A stretch of 10,819 bases of DNA from Myxococcaceae bacterium (GTDB lineage: Bacteria; Myxococcota; Myxococcia; Myxococcales; Myxococcaceae): assembly GCA_018262385.1 (NCBI GenBank), contig JAGSPQ010000307.1, forward strand, positions 1 to 10,819. Reading direction: 5' to 3'. Of this stretch, positions 1 through 5,459 are shown in pieces. How positions within the stretch are numbered: the stretch's first letter is position 1; every line of letters starts with the position of its first letter. Both the position numbers and the translations under genes were made by a program. Below the pieces are notes generated by a model. That model was not told the origin of the DNA. It was given only the letters and a program-made list of their open reading frames with translations, and searched no databases.

Positions 1-81
1 AATAAGTTCAGGTGATGTTGATTGTTGTCGACATTAGCGATTGGCCACAGGGCTGCTAGGGTTCCCGGCGAGGTCCCCGAC

Positions 82-669
82 ATGAGTACTTTCGCCTCGA
101 GCATCCGCAGCCACCTCCCGTTCCCCCTCGACCCGGCCGACATCGATGCCGCCCTCGCCGAGCTCGGGGTCCAGTCGCAGCTGGAGCGCGACGCGCTCCC
201 GACCGCCGAGCGCGCCGCGCTGGTAGATCGCTTCGTGCGCAACCTGCGGCACCTGCCCAGCTCGGACCAGCTGAGCGTCGAGCGGGCGCTGCTGGAGGGG
301 CTCGGCTGTCAGCCCCGGGGCACCTGGAACTCGCACCTCGACGGCGCGGTGGCGTTGATCGAGCTGCGCGGCCACATGAAGCACACCCTGGCGGTGCTCG
401 GCCTCGACTGGGCCAGCCTGTCGCGCCTGCAATCGCTGGTCGGCGGTCTCGCCCGGTGGTTGCAGCACGCCGGCGGCGCGACGCTCGACATCCACTCGTC
501 CACCGAGCGGGTGGAGTTCGTGATCGCCACCCGCGACGCGGCGCTGACTCCCGAGCTCATCACCGCGTCGCCGATGGTGCAGATGCTCCGGCCGCACGTC
601 GCCGAGGTGACGGTGCGGCAGAACAGCCAGCAGATCGAAATCCTCTTCCGCGTTGCACGCACCCAATAG
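82..669 (+). CDS. Hypothetical protein, first gene of a two-gene unit
   Basis: A 195-residue soluble protein that I do not recognise. I chose the ATG at 82 over the upstream in-frame TTG at 22 because the 60 bp between them are AT-richer, read as non-coding, and give an unconvincing N-terminus; a weak GCGAGG lies 8-12 bases before the ATG. The protein has no signal peptide or membrane segment and only one Cys. The first half is Leu/Ala/Arg-rich and predicted helical. The second half (about residues 125-193) alternates helix and short hydrophobic strands and ends in a beta-like run (VTVRQNSQQIEILF). The reductase gene begins 8 bp after its stop, so the two are probably co-transcribed. Function cannot be assigned; a lineage-restricted regulatory or accessory protein is possible. 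Confidence 0.7.
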   Translation: MSTFASSIRSHLPFPLDPADIDAALAELGVQSQLERDALPTAERAALVDRFVRNLRHLPSSDQLSVERALLEGLGCQPRGTWNSHLDGAVALIELRGHMKHTLAVLGLDWASLSRLQSLVGGLARWLQHAGGATLDIHSSTERVEFVIATRDAALTPELITASPMVQMLRPHVAEVTVRQNSQQIEILFRVARTQ

Positions 670-677
670 GGAAACCC

Positions 678-1322
678 ATGACCACCCTGCTCGACGTCTT
701 CGCCACTCCGCGCAACGCCGCCTCCCGCACCCAGAAGCTCCGCCAGGCCTTCCTCAAGGGGTACGCCGAGCGGCACCCCGGCTTCGTCCACGTCTCGGTC
801 GACCTCGGCGCGATTCACGCCGAGCTGCCGGCGTTCGACGCGTGGGACATCCAGGCCAAGTTCGAGATGGCCTACGGCGAGGGGAAGCTCGACGAGGTCG
901 GCGCGAAGCGGTGGGACGCGCTGATGCGCCGCACCGATCAGCTCCACGCCTGCGATCACCTGCTCGTCACCGCGCCGATGTGGAACCTCTCCATCCCCTG
1001 GATGCTGAAGAAGTGGATCGACGTCGTCGTCCAGGGCCGCCTCACGTTCGAGTACACCAACGGAGCGTTCAAGGGCCTGCTCGCGGGCCGCGGCGCCACC
1101 ATCCTCACCACCCGCGATGGCGCCTACGGGCCGGGGACGCCCCACGCCGCGATGGACTTCGGGGTGCCGTACCTGAAGACCATTCTCGGCTTCATCGGCT
1201 TCGACCCGGTCGAGGCAGTGATCGCCGAGCCGATGGTGCTGGGTGGGCCGGAGGTCGGCGCCGCCGCGCTCGAGGCGGGGATCCTCAAGGCCGGCGCGAT
1301 GGGCCTGGGGGCCCAGCGATAG
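678..1322 (+). CDS. azoR: FMN-dependent NADH:quinone/azo oxidoreductase (AzoR, flavodoxin-like fold)
   Basis: A 214-residue cytoplasmic flavoprotein of the AzoR/NAD(P)H quinone reductase family. Members use FMN and NAD(P)H for two-electron reduction of quinones and azo compounds, usually as protection against electrophiles. The ATG at 678 has AGGGAAA a few bases upstream and gives a family-typical length (about 200 residues); the frame stays open to 456 but that extension is out-of-frame with the preceding gene and unnatural. Visible family features are the PMWN motif followed by the helix ending KKWIDVV (near residues 100-116, the FMN phosphate/isoalloxazine region of AzoR), then LTFEYT, then GLLAGRGATILTTRDG, and the PYL-T-LGFIGF segment. 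The N-terminal strand carries FATPRNAASRT where AzoR has its Ser-rich FMN-phosphate loop. It lies 8 bp after the hypothetical gene at 82-669, so a shared transcript is likely. The family call is firm; the exact substrate is inference. Confidence 0.88.
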   Translation: MTTLLDVFATPRNAASRTQKLRQAFLKGYAERHPGFVHVSVDLGAIHAELPAFDAWDIQAKFEMAYGEGKLDEVGAKRWDALMRRTDQLHACDHLLVTAPMWNLSIPWMLKKWIDVVVQGRLTFEYTNGAFKGLLAGRGATILTTRDGAYGPGTPHAAMDFGVPYLKTILGFIGFDPVEAVIAEPMVLGGPEVGAAALEAGILKAGAMGLGAQR

Positions 1323-1362
1323 TCGCGGCCCGGATCCACCCCGAAGCCGAGGGGCTCAGCCG

Positions 1363-1383
1363 CTGACCGAAGCGGGCGGTCAG
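1363..1383. terminator. Candidate bidirectional hairpin between convergent genes
   Basis: Perfect 7-bp inverted repeat CTGACCG / CGGTCAG with a 7-base loop, lying between the reductase stop (1322) and overlapping the stop codon of the facing gene (1380-1382). There is no T-run on either side, so it is not a textbook intrinsic terminator; it could be a weak terminator, a 3'-end stabiliser or chance. Confidence 0.3.
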
Positions 1384-1817
1384 TACTTGCCGGCCAGCTT
1401 GTTCACCCACTTGTGAACCGAGTGGTAGCTGGGTCCCTTCACCAGGTACATCACCGCGCAGCTGCCGGTGAAGACCTCGACCCCGCGCTCCTTCGCCAGC
1501 GCGAGCGCCTCGGGGGTGTCGCGGTTCATGTGAATCCACACGCTCTTGATGCCCGCGTCGGCCGCGAGCCCGACCCACCGCGCCGTCTCTTCGCGCGGCA
1601 CCTCGAGCACTGCCGCCTCGACCTTGCCCGGCAGCGAGGCGAAGTCGGTGAACGTCTTCTCCCCCGCGATGTGGGGGACGGAGGGGTCGATCGGGAAGAC
1701 CTGCTTTCCGAGCCTCTTCGCGTGGCCGAAGCTCAGCGCCGGGAACGGCTTGGCTGCGCTGTGGCCGACGAAGGCGAAGCTCGACTTCTGGAAGAACTGC
1801 GCGCGCGCGGTGGTCAT
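1380..1817 (-). CDS. CoA-binding domain protein (CoA_binding_2 / YccU-like)
   Basis: A 145-residue single-domain Rossmann-type protein resembling the CoA_binding_2 family, whose members are the isolated N-terminal domain fold of succinyl-CoA synthetase alpha. Seen in the sequence: an N-terminal strand FAFVGHS in place of the usual VVGAS nucleotide loop, a second strand VFPIDPS equivalent to the family's YPVNP, a middle strand AAVLEVP followed by an effector helix, a VWIHMN strand where relatives have a WLQ-type segment, and a C-terminal TGSCAVMYL near residues 117-125 matching the conserved Cys region. The ATG at 1815-1817 has GAGGTAAG 7-8 bases upstream. Its cellular role is poorly known across the family; protein-bound CoA or redox sensing is only inference. 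It faces the reductase gene tail to tail and is divergent from the ceramidase-like gene. Confidence 0.8.
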   Translation of the reverse strand: MTTARAQFFQKSSFAFVGHSAAKPFPALSFGHAKRLGKQVFPIDPSVPHIAGEKTFTDFASLPGKVEAAVLEVPREETARWVGLAADAGIKSVWIHMNRDTPEALALAKERGVEVFTGSCAVMYLVKGPSYHSVHKWVNKLAGKY

Positions 1818-1884
1818 GTCGGCGCCTTACCTCTGCCGGTCCGGGTCCGCCACGGCACCCCTCGGCGGGAGATTCGCTGCGCCG

Positions 1885-1925
1885 AACCCGGCGAGTAGTT
1901 CTCGTCGCGCCCGCCGCGCCGGGTT
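1885..1925. promoter_or_regulatory. 9-bp inverted repeat in a divergent intergenic region
   Basis: AACCCGGCG (1885-1893) and CGCCGGGTT (1917-1925) form a perfect inverted repeat around a 23-base spacer, centre to centre 32 bp, about three helical turns. It sits in the 142-bp gap between the CoA-binding gene (start 1817, leftward) and the ceramidase-like gene (start 1960, rightward), where promoters and operators for both must lie. It could bind a dimeric regulator or form a 5'-UTR hairpin in the rightward transcript. I could not assign convincing -35/-10 boxes. Confidence 0.35.
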
Positions 1926-1959
1926 GTGGTTTGCAGTGCAATCATGCGAAGAGGCGCCG

Positions 1960-2655
1960 ATGTGGGAAACCTGGTCCAAAGCCACCTGCTGGCCTGACGC
2001 CTGTTTCTGCGAGGGGATTCGCGAGGGCCTGATTGGTCAGCCGGCGAACACCTGGTCGAGCCTCGCGTTCTGTGGAGTGGGCGTGCTGATCGCCGCCGAG
2101 CAGCTCGGGCGGCGGGGCACCGCCAGCCGCGGGATGCGGGTCGGCGAGGCGTACTGCCTCGCGGCCGCCGCCTTCCTGCTGGGAGCGACGAGCGCCTTCT
2201 ACCACGCGTCGCTCACCTTCCTCGGCCAGTGGCTCGACGTGCAGTCGATGTACCTGCTGGGGTTGTTGGCGCTGGCGGTGAACCTCGATGCGTTGCGGCC
2301 CGGCCAGCCGCGCCGGTTCCTCTGGACCTACGTCGGACTCAACCTCGCGCTCGGGGTGCTGCTGGTCGAGGTGCCGGCGCTGCGCCGCTTCGCGTTCGGA
2401 GGGGTGCTGGCGGCGATCCTCGCCTCGGAGGTGCTGCTCCGGCGCCGCGGGCTGCGCGATTGGTCGCTGCGGCCGCTGGTGGCAGCGACGGGGGTGCAGG
2501 GGTTCGCCTTCGGGATCTGGACGCTCGACCTGACCCACGTCGTCTGTGACCCGAACAGCCTGCTCCAGGGCCACGCGGTGTGGCACGCGCTGGGCGCGGT
2601 GGCGAGCTGGCTGCTGTGGCGCTACTACGCGGGCGATCGATCAGCGGCCAGCTGA
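1960..2655 (+). CDS. Ceramidase-like integral membrane hydrolase (CREST superfamily, alkaline ceramidase type)
   Basis: A 231-residue membrane protein with about seven hydrophobic helices (roughly 31-47, 62-81, 91-108, 120-136, 144-160, 172-190, 205-222). It matches the alkaline ceramidase family (Pfam Ceramidase), which hydrolyses the amide bond of ceramides with a zinc ion. All expected zinc-site positions can be read: Ser78 and His82 in TSAFYH, Asp93 in GQWLD, and His205 plus His209 in GHAVWH. Their spacings (S+4=H, H+11=D, H+4=H) equal those of human ACER3 (S77, H81, D92, H217, H221). The N-terminal CE...QPANTWS segment corresponds to the family's first motif, although the ACER3 calcium ligands are not clearly kept. 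The ATG at 1960 follows GAAGAGG by 5-6 bases; the open frame upstream lacks family similarity. Myxobacteria make ceramide-type lipids, so lipid turnover is plausible; the true substrate is unproven. Confidence 0.85.
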   Translation: MWETWSKATCWPDACFCEGIREGLIGQPANTWSSLAFCGVGVLIAAEQLGRRGTASRGMRVGEAYCLAAAAFLLGATSAFYHASLTFLGQWLDVQSMYLLGLLALAVNLDALRPGQPRRFLWTYVGLNLALGVLLVEVPALRRFAFGGVLAAILASEVLLRRRGLRDWSLRPLVAATGVQGFAFGIWTLDLTHVVCDPNSLLQGHAVWHALGAVASWLLWRYYAGDRSAAS

Positions 2656-2663
2656 CCTCGTCG

Positions 2664-3086
2664 TCAGTCGGCGACGGGCGGGCCGGGCTTCTCGGCGAGG
2701 TGCCCGTTCACCGTCTCCCACAGCTGCGGGCCTTCGAGCGCCCGCGCGAAGGTGACCGCCGCTTCCGGGGGCACCGTGGCCTCGAGGCTCTCGCGATCGA
2801 CGATGGGAGTCCCCGCGTGCCCCGAGATGCTCTGCGAGCGCCGATGGCCGGTGATCCCGCCGTCGTGGGCGGAGATGCGAAGCTCGAGCGTGTCCTGTCC
2901 GGGCGGGATCCGATGCAGCGGCGTCAGCACCAGCTGGGCCCGGCCGGCCAGGCGCATCTTCACCACCAGGCGCATCGGCTCCGAGCCGTTGATGAACTTG
3001 AGGATCGCGTCGTACTCGGCGCGCCGGATCAATCGCCGCGCAAGCAGGCCCGCATCAATCAGCTGGGTCACGTCGGACTCGTTCAT
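2664..3086 (-). CDS. Hypothetical protein, 140 residues
   Basis: I do not recognise this protein. It is soluble, without signal peptide, membrane helix or Cys. An N-terminal helical part (about residues 1-35, rich in Leu, Ile, Arg) is followed by beta-rich sequence with MRLVVKMRLAGRAQLVLTPL and LELRISAHDG, then a charged loop and a C-terminal helix with ARALEGPQLWETV. The start is uncertain: the ATG at 3084-3086 has no Shine-Dalgarno, and the same frame is open to a TTG at 3176 with GTG and TTG codons between. I prefer the ATG because the sequence upstream is AT-richer and atypical as protein. Its stop lies 8 bp from the stop of the ceramidase-like gene facing it. It lies 125 bp downstream of the PEGA/PAEAK gene on the same strand, so it may share that transcript or use its own promoter in the gap. 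Confidence 0.65.
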   Translation of the reverse strand: MNESDVTQLIDAGLLARRLIRRAEYDAILKFINGSEPMRLVVKMRLAGRAQLVLTPLHRIPPGQDTLELRISAHDGGITGHRRSQSISGHAGTPIVDRESLEATVPPEAAVTFARALEGPQLWETVNGHLAEKPGPPVAD

Positions 3087-3211
3087 CAAGGGAAGGGTTG
3101 CTGGGGCGACCTGCAAGCTGGCATCCACTCCGCTGTGCCTGTAATCGCGCCGCTTGGACCAGCCGCCCCATTTCAACTCTGCAATCGAATTTCAGGATTG
3201 AACTGCCCCTG

Positions 3212-4018
3212 TCACTCCGTCGGACAGTCGTACTCGACGTCCTTCTCTCCCTCGGCGGCGACGTCGTAGGTCTGGGAGACCCCCGGCCGCGCCTCACCCG
3301 AAGCGTCGTAGCAGTCGAAGCGGACCTTGTGCTTGCCCGGCTTGACCTTGTGCCCGAGCACCGGGGAGCCGCCGACCTTCTTCCCATCGACGTAGACGTC
3401 GGCGGTGTCCGAGGCGCGGAGGTTGAACTGGCCCATCGCCGCTCCACCTCCGGTCGCTGCCACCGCCGCTTCGTTCGACGGAGGCGGCCGGGAGGGCGCG
3501 GGCCTGGCGGCGATCGGCGCCGGAGCGGGCTTCGGCTCGGCGGGCGGCGGTTTCGCTTCGGCCGGTTTCGCCTCAGCCGGTTTCGCCTCGGCCGGCTTCG
3601 CCTCGGCCGGCTTCGCCTCGGCCGGTTTCGCTTCGGCCGGTTTCGCTTCAGCCGGTTTGGCCTCGGCCGGTTTGGCCTCGGCCGGCTTGGCCGCGACCGG
3701 TTTGGCTTCGGCCGGCCTCGCTTCGGCGGGTTTGGCTTCGGCCGGTTTGGCTTCGGCCGGTTTGGCCTCGGCCGGTTTGGCTTCGGCCGGTTTGGCTTCG
3801 GCCGGCTTGAGGTCATCGAGATCGTCGTCGCCCTTCGGCCTGGCGGCGGGCGCTTCGGCCCTGGCGATCGCGGCCGCCGCGCTGCCCGGCAGCTCGCGCA
3901 TCACCAACGGAGCAGCGAAGCGCCGGGGCTGGGCCGCAGCAGGAGCGGAAGCGACGCCCAGGCCGACGACGGCCAGAGCGCCAACGATGAGGAGGATGGC
4001 GAGTGCTGTTTTCAGGAT
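3212..4018 (-). CDS. Secreted PEGA-domain protein with 17 PAEAK repeats and a non-canonical start codon
   Basis: About 268 residues if started at 4018. Order: positively charged start plus hydrophobic helix and ASA-PAAAQ cleavage-like site (residues about 2-29, classical signal peptide), a short acidic stretch (GDDDLDDLK), a tandem repeat of 17 five-residue units (about 72-156), a Pro/Ala-rich linker, and a C-terminal PEGA-like beta domain (about 197-268) with VYVDGKKVGGSP, a GKHKVRF strand and two Cys. PEGA domains sit in surface or periplasmic proteins, so export to the envelope is expected. The signal peptide is preceded by an in-frame TAG and then only by ATC (4016-4018) and CTG (4013-4015). 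GGAGG lies 7 bases before the ATC. The first TTG/GTG/ATG (3907 onward) would delete the signal peptide. It is divergent from the outer-membrane gene at 4078. The function is unknown; a cell-wall-spanning or stalk-like linker is inference. Confidence 0.78.
   Translation of the reverse strand: MLKTALAILLIVGALAVVGLGVASAPAAAQPRRFAAPLVMRELPGSAAAAIARAEAPAARPKGDDDLDDLKPAEAKPAEAKPAEAKPAEAKPAEAKPAEARPAEAKPVAAKPAEAKPAEAKPAEAKPAEAKPAEAKPAEAKPAEAKPAEAKPAEAKPPPAEPKPAPAPIAARPAPSRPPPSNEAAVAATGGGAAMGQFNLRASDTADVYVDGKKVGGSPVLGHKVKPGKHKVRFDCYDASGEARPGVSQTYDVAAEGEKDVEYDCPTE
3551..3805 (-). repeat. Tandem 15-bp repeat, 17 units, encoding PAEAK
   Basis: Seventeen uninterrupted 15-bp units. On the minus strand 15 read Pro-Ala-Glu-Ala-Lys, one (3716-3730) ends in Arg, and one (3686-3700) is Pro-Val-Ala-Ala-Lys. 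Lys is AAA in 13 of 16 cases although the neighbouring genes use AAG almost throughout. The Ala codon before Lys is GCG in the seven units 3551-3655 and GCC in nearly all of 3656-3805, so the array has two sub-blocks. Because the unit is a multiple of three, all frames on both strands stay open here. Confidence 0.95.
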
Positions 4019-4025
4019 GGGAGAG

Positions 4026-4030
4026 CCTCC
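4026..4030 (-). promoter_or_regulatory. Shine-Dalgarno GGAGG that decides the start of the PEGA/PAEAK gene
   Basis: GGAGG on the minus strand lies 7 bases upstream of ATC (4018-4016) and 10 bases upstream of CTG (4015-4013), directly before a good signal peptide. It is one of the best ribosome-binding sites in the window and argues that translation begins here despite the absence of ATG, GTG or TTG. Confidence 0.6.
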
Positions 4031-4077
4031 GCGGTGATGCTAGTGACACCCGGCACGCATCGCCAAGTTCCCAATCC

Positions 4078-4965
4078 ATGATCTACCTCGCGCTCCTCTC
4101 TTCCTTGCTGGCCCAGGCCGAAGTGCCCGCCACCGACGCGGCGGCTCCCGCGGCCGAGCCGGAAGCGGAAATTGCCCAGACGCCGGCGCCTGCCGCCGAG
4201 CCCGCTCCCGCGCCGCCGGTGGTCGAAGAGCCGAAGAAGGAGCCCTGGAAGGGGTCGGTGGGCCTGGGGCTGATTGCGCTCTTCGGCAACTCCGAGACCC
4301 TGACCGCCACCGCCAGTGCCCAGCTGGACAAGAAGTTCGGCGAATGGGCGTTCGGGGCGCGTGCCAATGGGGCGTATGGGCAGGCCCGCCCGGCCTCGGG
4401 CGGCCCGGCCACCGAGGCAGAGACCACGGCGGCGCGCGCCAGCCTGCTGCTGCGCGTCGACCGGAACCTCGCCAGCTGGGTGAGCCTGTTCGTCATCGGC
4501 GGAATGGAGACGGACCACGTGAAGAGCGTCGAGCTGCGTGGCCTGGGTGAGGTCGGTGCGGGGTTCATCCTCTACGAGCGCAAAGAGGGCGATCTCGAGC
4601 GGATCTTCCTGCGCGCCGACGTGGGCTTGCGCGCCTCGCACGAGACGCGCTTTCAGTACTACGCCGCCGGGATGGTGCCCGGGGGCACCGGCCTGCCGTC
4701 GGCGACGATGCTCGGGCCCCGCCTCGGCGCGGTGATCCGCTACGCGGTCAGCAAGGACATCCGCTTCTCGGAAGAGGCCGAGTTCCTCCCCAACGTGCTC
4801 GGTCCCTCCCGCTTCCTCTTCAACAGCACCACCAAGCTCAACGCGCGGCTGACCCAGTCGCTCAGCGTCTCCGGAGCGCTGCTGGTCGCCTTCGACAGCT
4901 CCCCGGCCGGCGGGAAGAAGACCACCGACACCGCGCTCACCCTCGGGCTCGAAGCGGCGTTCTAG
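4078..4965 (+). CDS. DUF481-type outer-membrane beta-barrel protein
   Basis: A 295-residue exported protein. Residues 1-14 form a short signal peptide ending in LLAQA; an Ala/Pro/Glu-rich linker follows (about 15-58), then a region resembling DUF481 (YdiY-like) proteins from WKGSVGLGLIALFGNSET onward. That GNSET motif, the repeated alternation of hydrophobic and polar residues (for example ARASLLLRV, SLFVIGGMET, RADVGLRA) and a C-terminal Phe are typical of outer-membrane barrels assembled by the BAM machinery. The ATG at 4078 places the signal peptide at the very N-terminus; a GTG at 4003 would bury it. No clear Shine-Dalgarno precedes the ATG. It is divergent from the PEGA/PAEAK gene with 59 bp between starts, and its stop overlaps the stop of the vWA gene. 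Family function is unknown; salt-stress or pore roles are not supported by this sequence. Confidence 0.82.
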   Translation: MIYLALLSSLLAQAEVPATDAAAPAAEPEAEIAQTPAPAAEPAPAPPVVEEPKKEPWKGSVGLGLIALFGNSETLTATASAQLDKKFGEWAFGARANGAYGQARPASGGPATEAETTAARASLLLRVDRNLASWVSLFVIGGMETDHVKSVELRGLGEVGAGFILYERKEGDLERIFLRADVGLRASHETRFQYYAAGMVPGGTGLPSATMLGPRLGAVIRYAVSKDIRFSEEAEFLPNVLGPSRFLFNSTTKLNARLTQSLSVSGALLVAFDSSPAGGKKTTDTALTLGLEAAF

Positions 4966-5459
4966 TTTCGGCGCCGACGCACCAGCGCGAGCGCGCCGAG
5001 CAGCAGCGCCCAGCCGGCAGAGCCCGCCGCTCCGCTGGCGCAGCCGCAGCCGGAGGACGCCGAGGAGATCGAGGTGTCCGTCACCGGCGGATCATCCTTC
5101 GGCAACACCCGCGTCCCCGCCGGGGCCCCCGCATCCACCTTCGGCGCGCTGCCCGCATCCACCGGGCCGGTGGCGGGCAGGCACACCCGCTCGCCGGTCG
5201 GCAGCCCGGTGCACTCTTCTCCCGCCGGGCACAGCTCGAGCTCGCTCGCCGCGCAGCTGGTCCGGCAGTGGCCCTCGAGGCACACCGCGTCCACCGCGCA
5301 CGCGCTCTGCGTCTTCCACACCGTGCACCCGGTCGGCGCCTGCTCGCACCGCGACGGCGCCCCACCCGCGCACTTGCCCGCGCCCAGCGTGCACTCGTTC
5401 TGACAGGGCGGAATGCACGCGCCCCCCTGGCAGGTCTCTGCCGCCCCGCAGTCGCCTGG
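4962..5459 (-). pseudogene. C-terminal part of the vWA/Cys-rich protein, out of frame, carrying MYXO-CTERM
   Basis: This reading frame continues the vWA protein but is displaced from its N-terminal part at about 5450-5461. It holds the end of cysteine module 6 (DCGAAETC...), a complete module 7 (from ECTLG to HCRTSC), a further C-x5-C-type segment, a Pro/Asp/Ala linker with VDAG repeats, and a MYXO-CTERM signal: SSGCGC, a hydrophobic helix and the tail RRRRN. MYXO-CTERM tags are known to be processed by myxosortases to anchor proteins at the myxobacterial surface. There is no plausible independent start or ribosome-binding site near 5459, so without a frame change this part is not made. It could be restored if the shift is an assembly error. 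The stop (4962-4964) overlaps the stop of the facing outer-membrane gene. Confidence 0.8.

Noticed and set aside
1..81. Promoter boxes upstream of the first gene
   Set aside because: The stretch is AT-richer than its surroundings but I found no -35/-10 pair with acceptable spacing and match.
34..666. Minus-strand open frame opposite the first hypothetical gene
   Set aside because: The composition is His/Arg/Gly-rich noise, and the + strand frame has a sensible start and 8-bp coupling to the reductase gene.
3551..3805. Possible CRISPR array
   Set aside because: The units are contiguous 15-mers with no spacers and are in-frame coding sequence.
3098..4081. Long + strand frame with repeats rich in Phe-Gly-Arg across the PAEAK region, and two other long frames there
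   Set aside because: The 15-bp unit is a multiple of three and free of stops in every frame, so all frames are open. Only the minus frame has a signal peptide, a Shine-Dalgarno and a recognisable C-terminal domain.
5422..5427. Six-base homopolymer (C on +, G on -) as the site of a sequencing-error frameshift
   Set aside because: The cysteine pattern of the downstream frame already begins upstream of this run, at about 5450, so the shift lies before it.
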